From the NCBI GenBank assembly GCA_002753505.1, contig PEAG01000037.1:1-34410 (forward strand): 34,410 nt of DNA, in the 5' to 3' direction. The translations under genes and the position numbers were made by a program. This DNA comes from Magnetococcales bacterium HCHbin5. Its GTDB lineage: Bacteria; Pseudomonadota; Magnetococcia; Magnetococcales; Magnetaquicoccaceae. The notes under the pieces are model-generated. The model was not told where the DNA came from and made no database searches. It was given only the letters and a program-made list of their open reading frames with translations. Of this stretch, positions 29,118 to 34,410 are shown in pieces. Every line of letters starts with the position of its first letter. Position 1 is the stretch's first letter.

Positions 29118-32100
29118 TTACTCATGAACCTGCTTCACCGCCTCCAACAAATCCTGCTTGCTGACAGATTCGGCAACACGCTGAATGGCATCCAGCAACG
29201 TCTGCTTCTTGATGGGTTTGGTGAGATGGCCGTCACAGCCGGCGGCCAAACTCTCCCCTTTCTTTTCAATGCCAGCGTGTGCACTCAGAGCCATGATGGT
29301 CAATGGTTGGCGGCCTTGTTCCCGCTCCCACCTGCGAATGGCACGGGCGGCAGTGTAACCGTCCATGTTTGGCATTTCAATGTCTGTCAGCAGCAAGTCG
29401 AACGCTTCCTGCTGCACCCTTTCTAATGCCTCCACGCCATCATTCACAATCACCACATGATGTGGCGTTTTTTTGAGATAAATTTGGAAAAGCAATTGGT
29501 TTTCTGGTGAGTCCTCCGCGATCAAAACACGCAGACTTCTGGCGGTTGCGCCAGGAGACTGTTCTTGAGGGAGATCAGACGCTGCTGATGCCTTTACCGC
29601 ACGCGCTGGCAGCGTGAAGAAGAATGTACTCCCCTCTCCCAATTGGCTTTCCACCCACATCCTGCCACCCATGAGTTCAACCAGCTTTTTGGAAATGGCC
29701 AACCCCAGACCAGTGCCCCCATAGCGTCGGGAAGTGCCTGTATCGGCCTGGGTAAAATGCTCAAAAATGTGCTCTATGTGCTCCGGAGCAATGCCAATGC
29801 CGGTATCGGATACGCTGAACAAGAAAGTATCTGGTTCTTCCGGGTGAAGGGAAAGGCGCAAAGAAACCTGCCCATTATGGGTGAATTTGATGGCGTTGCC
29901 CATCAGATTGATAAGCACCTGTCGAACCCGTCCATCGTCGCCCAAAATGGTGTCTGGCAAATCGGGTGTCACCTCCTCCATCAGGGAAAGCCCCTTCTCT
30001 TCCGCTGTCATACGCATCAGACTGGCAGTCTCCGTAAAAACCTTTTGAGGAGAGAATGGTATTGCAGAAACGGTAAAACGCCCGGATTCGATTTTGGAAA
30101 AGTCTAGCACATCGTTGATCACCCCCAGCAATGCCTTGCCTGATCGGTGCATAATCTGAACGAGTCGGTTTTGTTCCTGATCCAGATTGGTTTCCAGCAA
30201 TACCTCCGACATACCTAACACTACGTTCATGGGTGTGCGGATTTCGTGGCTCATGGCGGCCAGGAACTCGCTTTTGGCTTTGGCTGCCTGTTCGGACTGT
30301 TCCTTGGCCTGACGCAATTCTTCTTCGGTGCGCTTCTGGGTGGTAATGTCAGTAGAAACGCCACTCAGCCCCCATATTCTACCATCTTCGTCATAAATTG
30401 GGCGTTTAGCCTCCAAATAATACCTTGTCTCGCCAGTGCTGATGGGAGCAATCACCATCTCCACCCGACTCGACTCGCCTGTTGCCAGCACATGGTTGTC
30501 AACAGACGTCAAGCGACTTAACGCATCTTCAGATGTGAAGAAACTCTCATCTCCCTTGCCAACCAAGGCCTCGAGTGTGCAGTGGAACAGATCCAAGGTT
30601 AATCGATTGGCGTAGACATACCGCCGTCGACTGTCCTTGATGAAGACGTAGGCATCCACATCATCCATGATATCGGAGAACCGCTTGTTCTTTTCAGACT
30701 CTTCCCTCAGTGCAAACTCCATCTGTTTTCGTTCAGTAATGTCGGAATGGGTGCCGATCATGCGCAACGGATTACCATTTCCGGCCCTTTCGAGCACCAT
30801 GCCACGATCTAGGATCCATTTCCAACAGCCATCCTTGCACTGCACACGATGCTCACTGATATAGATGGGGGTTATACCCTCAAAATGGGCATGGATCGCA
30901 GCCAACGTCTCTGTCTTGTCCTCCAGATGGACGCGTTTTTCCCACTCATCCAGACCATCGCCGATCTCATGCTCCCCGTAGCCAAGCATCTCTTTCCACC
31001 TATGGGAGAAAAAGACTCTCCCCTCAGCTATATCCCAGTCCCAGAGTCCATCACCGGAACCCTCCAGGGCAAATTGCCAGCGGAGTCTGCTCTCTTGCAG
31101 GTCAATCGTCATTTGCTGCGCCAACCGAGTTGCCCTCACCCTGCTGTTGATCAACAGCCATGCCAACAAGGATACAAGCAAGCTGCTCAACAGCCCCGAG
31201 AAGAGAACCAGCCTGGACCAGGACAAATCCACCATACTTTCAAAGGGGGGTAAAGAGGAGATGGCAATAGTCCAAGGATGACCGGCAATCTCCACACGCC
31301 GTCTGATGCTGTAGAGAGACAGAATTTCGTTCTGATGCGCCAGGCTACCGTCCGAGTCGTACAGCAAAGCATCCGGGCGGAGACAGTCACAATCAAAAAT
31401 TTCAAGGTCAATTTGAGCAGGATATGCGCCCAGTATACCCGACATCAGGTCATCCATCCGAAAGGGTGAATAAACCCAACCCGCCAGATTGGCACGACGT
31501 TCTGCTAGGGTGCTGTGGGGAACTCCTTTACGATACACAGGCACATACATCAAAAAACCGGCCTGGACACGTTCCCTCTCCTCCTGTACCAGGGTCACTC
31601 TGCCAGAGAGGGAGGCCGCATCCTCATCCTGCGCCTTTTCCATGGCAGCCCGGCGCACGGCCTCGGAAAACATGTCATACCCAAAGGCCCTCAGGTTGCG
31701 ATCAGCAAACGGCTCCAGGTAAATGATGGAGGTATACAAATCACGCACACCTGGCGGTTGAATGGTATATTCAGGAAAACCTTCCCGACGGATGGCTGCG
31801 ATATGCCGTTCCTTTTCTTCTGTCGTAAGCAGCAGGGAAAATCCCACACCTTGAATACCCGGATAGTTTTTCTGCAATTGCAAGGCATCCACAAAGTCTC
31901 GAAATTCGTGTCGTTCCACGCTTCCTGACGAGTTGAACAAACCTCTCACTGCGCGCAAGATTTGTTCATAGGCTGCCATCCTTTGCTGAATGCGCAGGAC
32001 AATTTCCTGCGCCTCATAGGTAAAATTGTCTTGCAAATTTTCGTAGGCACCCCTTTGGGTGGCTTGATACAGGAAGTGGGTTACTGTCAACCCAATGAAA

Positions 32101-33131
32101 AGTAGTAGCCAGGGCAAAATAACAGTTATCCATCCAATCTGCGGGGTATTCCATTCGCTGCCTGCCAACTGTTCCTGAGCCAACACATTGGCGCGTCGCG
32201 ATACAGCGACACGCAAACGCCTGTTAATAAGCACCACCCCCACTAGAAGGGTGAGCAAAACAGCGGCGACAAGTATCCACCAGAACAGTACGCCCCCCCC
32301 CTCCTCGGCCACACCCAGGGAAACCCAACGCGCCAGAACGCGTCGTTGCTCCTCCGCACCAATTTCGCTCAAAGCTTTGTCCATTGCGCTTTGCAACAAA
32401 GGCCAATCCTTGCGAACAGCAAAGCTCAGTCGATAAGTAAAATCGGTTTCTCCCGCACTGCGCAGATTGGTTATCTTCATGCGTTGCGTCCAATATCCGG
32501 CAGTGGCCCGGTTCAACAAAAGGGCATCTACCTCCCCCAAAGAAACGGCTGTCAGGGCCGCTTTGACGTCGGCTAGCCAACGAAACCGAATTTCCGGGTA
32601 TTCCTGCTGTACCGCCTCGTTGATGGCCCAGCCCTTGATGCCTGCCAGCGTTTTCCCCGACAAGTGGTTGAGAGTTTCGTATCCCCTCATATCCTGGCGC
32701 ACCAGCAGTAAATCGGGAAATACGGCATAAGGCTTTGTAAAAACAAGAAAAGATTCACGTTCTGGTGTCGGCGTGGCCACAGTCACCAGATCAGCCTCCC
32801 GGTTTTTTACCTTCTCCAAGGATTCCGACCAGGACCGGCTGGGCACGGTTTCAACACGTAATCCCAGAATTTGCGCCACCCGAGACAACGTATCGGGAGC
32901 AATTCCCTCACTTCGTCCATCCGCATTGAATGATTCAAAAGGAGCATAGTCTGGGTCAGGAGCATGGTACAAAACGGGATGTTCTTGGAGAAACGCCTGT
33001 TCATCAGGAGTCAGTCGCAAATCCGCCCACGCCGGATGAATTCCGGACAGACAAAAACAAAACCATCCAAGAATCAAGAGAATGGCTTTTATGGACGAGC
33101 ATGCAAAAGAATTATCCCGATTGAACAGCAT
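29118..33131 (-). CDS. hybrid histidine kinase, SBP3-CHASE-PAS-HK-REC
   Basis: I choose ATG 33131, with AGGGAGGGG upstream, giving 1337 residues. A signal peptide (FCLSGIHPAWA, about residue 34) is followed by a periplasmic solute-binding type 3 domain (about 35-265), a membrane segment near 285, a second near 345, a CHASE domain (about 380-580), a third membrane segment near 650, PAS domains (about 690-800 and 815-925), HisKA with MSHEIRTPMN (about 960), an ATPase with DTGIGIAPEH and GGTGLGLAISKKL, and a C-terminal receiver with TDIEMPNMDG. It probably senses a small periplasmic ligand and passes the signal to its own receiver and to the adjacent response regulator. The upstream extension to 33443 is not supported. 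Confidence 0.93.
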   Translation of the reverse strand: MLFNRDNSFACSSIKAILLILGWFCFCLSGIHPAWADLRLTPDEQAFLQEHPVLYHAPDPDYAPFESFNADGRSEGIAPDTLSRVAQILGLRVETVPSRSWSESLEKVKNREADLVTVATPTPERESFLVFTKPYAVFPDLLLVRQDMRGYETLNHLSGKTLAGIKGWAINEAVQQEYPEIRFRWLADVKAALTAVSLGEVDALLLNRATAGYWTQRMKITNLRSAGETDFTYRLSFAVRKDWPLLQSAMDKALSEIGAEEQRRVLARWVSLGVAEEGGGVLFWWILVAAVLLTLLVGVVLINRRLRVAVSRRANVLAQEQLAGSEWNTPQIGWITVILPWLLLFIGLTVTHFLYQATQRGAYENLQDNFTYEAQEIVLRIQQRMAAYEQILRAVRGLFNSSGSVERHEFRDFVDALQLQKNYPGIQGVGFSLLLTTEEKERHIAAIRREGFPEYTIQPPGVRDLYTSIIYLEPFADRNLRAFGYDMFSEAVRRAAMEKAQDEDAASLSGRVTLVQEERERVQAGFLMYVPVYRKGVPHSTLAERRANLAGWVYSPFRMDDLMSGILGAYPAQIDLEIFDCDCLRPDALLYDSDGSLAHQNEILSLYSIRRRVEIAGHPWTIAISSLPPFESMVDLSWSRLVLFSGLLSSLLVSLLAWLLINSRVRATRLAQQMTIDLQESRLRWQFALEGSGDGLWDWDIAEGRVFFSHRWKEMLGYGEHEIGDGLDEWEKRVHLEDKTETLAAIHAHFEGITPIYISEHRVQCKDGCWKWILDRGMVLERAGNGNPLRMIGTHSDITERKQMEFALREESEKNKRFSDIMDDVDAYVFIKDSRRRYVYANRLTLDLFHCTLEALVGKGDESFFTSEDALSRLTSVDNHVLATGESSRVEMVIAPISTGETRYYLEAKRPIYDEDGRIWGLSGVSTDITTQKRTEEELRQAKEQSEQAAKAKSEFLAAMSHEIRTPMNVVLGMSEVLLETNLDQEQNRLVQIMHRSGKALLGVINDVLDFSKIESGRFTVSAIPFSPQKVFTETASLMRMTAEEKGLSLMEEVTPDLPDTILGDDGRVRQVLINLMGNAIKFTHNGQVSLRLSLHPEEPDTFLFSVSDTGIGIAPEHIEHIFEHFTQADTGTSRRYGGTGLGLAISKKLVELMGGRMWVESQLGEGSTFFFTLPARAVKASAASDLPQEQSPGATARSLRVLIAEDSPENQLLFQIYLKKTPHHVVIVNDGVEALERVQQEAFDLLLTDIEMPNMDGYTAARAIRRWEREQGRQPLTIMALSAHAGIEKKGESLAAGCDGHLTKPIKKQTLLDAIQRVAESVSKQDLLEAVKQVHE

Positions 33132-33430
33132 AGACGCCCCTCCCTGAAACAGAGTGTGTGCGCCTGACAGCACCCACAGACCGCCACTGCAGGCATACAA
33201 CGCAGCATGTGGCAAATGTGCGGCGATTTGGGGCAAAAGCGACGCGTTCACCAAACCACCAACAGGCAGCCATCGTACCAGACTAAACAACCCGATGTAA
33301 AAGAAGGAAATGGATACAGCCACCCCACCAGCATTTTCACCTCTCCGTTGGTGGCCACCGCTTCCAACCCGGCCACCACTCCGTCCTGGAAAAAACCCCC
33401 AAACCCGCTGACAAACCACCACCGCGCCGA

Positions 33431-33735
33431 ACCCAGCCACCACTCCGTGTTGGCAGAAACCACTCCAACGCGTTGGTCACACACCGCGACAGACCGCAAA
33501 AACGGCGCGTACCCAGCCATCACTCCGTGTTGGAAGAAACCCCAGCACACACCGCGACAGGCCGCAAAAGCGGCGCATACCCAGCCACCACTCCGTGTTG
33601 GCAGAAAACCACTCCAGCGCGTAGCCACCCCCCGCACACACCGCGACAGGACGCAAAAGCGGCGAGTACCCAGCCACCACTCCGTGTTGGCTGAAACCGT
33701 CGCACACACCGCGACAGGCCGCAAAAGCGGCGCGT
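33431..33735. repeat. irregular tandem repeat with hairpin cores
   Basis: The 23-base sequence beginning ACCCAGCCACCACTCCGTGT occurs at 33431, 33511, 33579 and 33668, with slight changes; a weaker copy precedes near 33,365. Between copies lies CACACCGCGACAG-CCGC-AAAA-GCGG (starts about 33478, 33546, 33635 and 33703). GCCGC-AAAA-GCGGC forms a perfect hairpin in two copies and is shortened in the other two. Unit lengths of 80, 68 and 89 bp show it is not a simple tandem array. Confidence 0.85.
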
Positions 33736-33977
33736 TGTTCATCCCTGGCAACGGGTCCACACCCTTTGGACCCGCTCCGACTCGCCTGTGGACCCGCTCC
33801 CAATCCCCGCCAATAAATGCATAGACGCATGCCAACACATGCAAATACAGCAACTTGCAACCGGAACCAGACTCCAGTTTAACTCCCGCCACCCTACCAA
33901 CATCCCACCAACGGAAAGCTGTGGACTCCATTCCAACTCCCGCTCGACAAGGAAGCAAAACTACAAAATTGGCCTGT

Positions 33978-33986
33978 TGTGGATAA
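33978..33986. promoter_or_regulatory. DnaA-box-like site TGTGGATAA
   Basis: TGTGGATAA is the exact complement of the E. coli DnaA box TTATCCACA. Three other TGTGGA sequences occur at about 33,786, 33,919 and 34,032, so a small cluster lies between the repeats and the tmRNA gene. Single boxes are frequent by chance; origin activity is not implied by this alone. Confidence 0.45.
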
Positions 33987-34190
33987 GTCGAGCATGATGC
34001 TAATTTTGTTAATAAAGTTCAAGTCCAACTAGCTGTGGACTTCCAAGGCCGAAGTCAACAGGTTTTGGAGAATATGGCGGCAGGGAGAATGGTGGGGGTG
34101 GTTTTTGGGAGTGGCGGGTCCATGATTTTGGAGGGTGGCGTTGGAAGGTGTGTGTCGTAACCATTGAAAATGTTGGTGTTTTTTGGACAG

Positions 34191-34219
34191 AAAAAAGCCG
34201 CCTTGGTGGGCGGCTTTTC
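34191..34219 (-). terminator. ssrA intrinsic terminator
   Basis: GCCGCC and GGCGGC (34,197-34,202 and 34,209-34,214) form a stem with loop TTGGTG, flanked by A-runs and T-runs on both sides. On the minus strand it follows the tmRNA 3' end by about 30 bp and ends with six T residues. Confidence 0.88.
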
Positions 34220-34246
34220 TGGCGAGAGAGCCTTTAAAAACTTAAA

Positions 34247-34410
34247 TGGTGGAGGTGGCGGGAGTTGAACCCGCGTCCGAAATCAATAGTCAACCGGGAG
34301 GAATCACAACCATTTTGCCGATCTATAGTCCCGCAGCCAATGGATCAGCGCGCCTTGGGACTTCCGTTACCTCGGAATACTGGATGACCCTGGATTTAAA
34401 CCGGCCTTCA
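34247..34410 (-). ncRNA. ssrA: tmRNA (3' part, cut by window end)
   Basis: The minus strand ends with TTCGGACGCGGGTTCAACTC then CCGCCACCTCCACCA, the T-arm, acceptor stem and encoded CCA typical of tmRNA. The preceding 120 nt contain paired segments consistent with tmRNA helices. The tag-coding region and 5' end lie beyond 34410, so the tag peptide cannot be read. tmRNA frees stalled ribosomes and tags their products for degradation. Confidence 0.93.

Larger units (their letters stand above)
33132..34190. other. gene-free repeat-rich region before tmRNA
   Basis: No convincing gene lies in this 1.06 kb. It contains the kinase upstream region, the tandem repeats at 33,431-33,735 and the DnaA-box-like site at 33,978, listed separately. 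Open frames across the repeats on both strands encode Cys/Arg/Trp-rich repetitive peptides and look like artefacts. From about 34,060 the sequence is G-rich up to the terminator. Confidence 0.6.

Noticed and set aside
33132-33443. N-terminal extension of the hybrid kinase
   Set aside because: The internal start at 33131 has a strong RBS and is followed directly by a typical signal peptide; the extension would hide that signal and is Gly-rich without domain similarity.
33248-33958. Minus-strand frame of 236 codons across the hairpin repeats
   Set aside because: The peptide repeats Cys/Arg/Val/Trp segments that mirror the DNA repeats, other frames of the same DNA are equally open, and no RBS or family is evident.
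34060-34190. Possible small gene before the tmRNA terminator
   Set aside because: The G-rich sequence has no start with an RBS and no coding-like pattern.

Overview
The window looks like proteobacterial chromosome carrying most of one temperate prophage, roughly positions 1 to 26,400, next to a stretch of probable host DNA from about 26,430 to 34,410. The organism cannot be named from sequence alone. The phage families (a DUF6362-like protein, a DUF2924-like protein with a large serine recombinase, a ParB-methyltransferase fusion and a VpaChn25_0724-like protein) are common in alphaproteobacterial and magnetotactic-type genomes. The host side carries a SBP/CHASE hybrid kinase, HU, an IHF-beta-like protein and the 3' part of a tmRNA gene. 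The prophage part looks richer in G+C than the host part, judged by eye.

Phage layout, with nearly everything on the minus strand and so read right to left. A divergent control region lies at 23.7-24.0 kb. To its left is a LexA/S24-type repressor followed by two coupled genes of unknown function. To its right is a plus-strand operon of four genes with ATGA overlaps: small protein, DUF2924-like protein, serine recombinase and HTH protein. A gene-free control region at 20.5-20.9 kb has two clusters of 11-bp iteron-like repeats around a strong predicted promoter and an 18-bp palindrome. From there a long early operon runs to about 5.4 kb: HTH_17 protein, NGQH-type ParB-like protein, ParB-like protein, RHH/zinc-ribbon protein, a phage family of unknown role, a possible RAMP-like protein, a Sak4-like ATPase, an SSB-like protein, a DEAH helicase, a small conserved protein, a zinc-finger/alpha-CTD fusion, a C5 methyltransferase, a PD-(D/E)XK nuclease, a TOPRIM/DUF3987 primase-helicase, a small protein, a RuvC-like nuclease, another small protein and the DUF6362-like protein. 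An intrinsic terminator at about 5.2 kb ends this unit. The next unit (5.0 to 0.25 kb) has a ParB-methyltransferase, an unknown protein, an M15 peptidase, a lipase, a Mu-like winged-helix protein, a tail protein Z-like protein and a SWIM zinc-finger protein. The left edge has five regularly spaced TTGTCGAC motifs. Remaining structural genes presumably lie further left.

Two themes stand out. First, the phage has several short-period DNA repeat arrays between or at the ends of genes: phased GCCNN pentamers in two places, 11-bp iterons, and 9-bp units in inverted orientation at the end of the primase gene. Second, RNA polymerase alpha sequences occur twice: as a phage protein joining a cysteine-rich module to an alpha-CTD-like domain, and as a full-length, divergent alpha subunit beside the recombinase operon, outside the usual ribosomal-protein context and with changed DNA-contact residues.

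The right side holds, on the minus strand, IHF-beta, an unknown protein, HU and rpoA (28.5 to 26.4 kb), a hybrid histidine kinase with a single-domain response regulator, about 1 kb of gene-free repeats with a DnaA-box-like site, and the 3' part of ssrA with its terminator. All start sites, families and functions are judged by eye; no database search was made.
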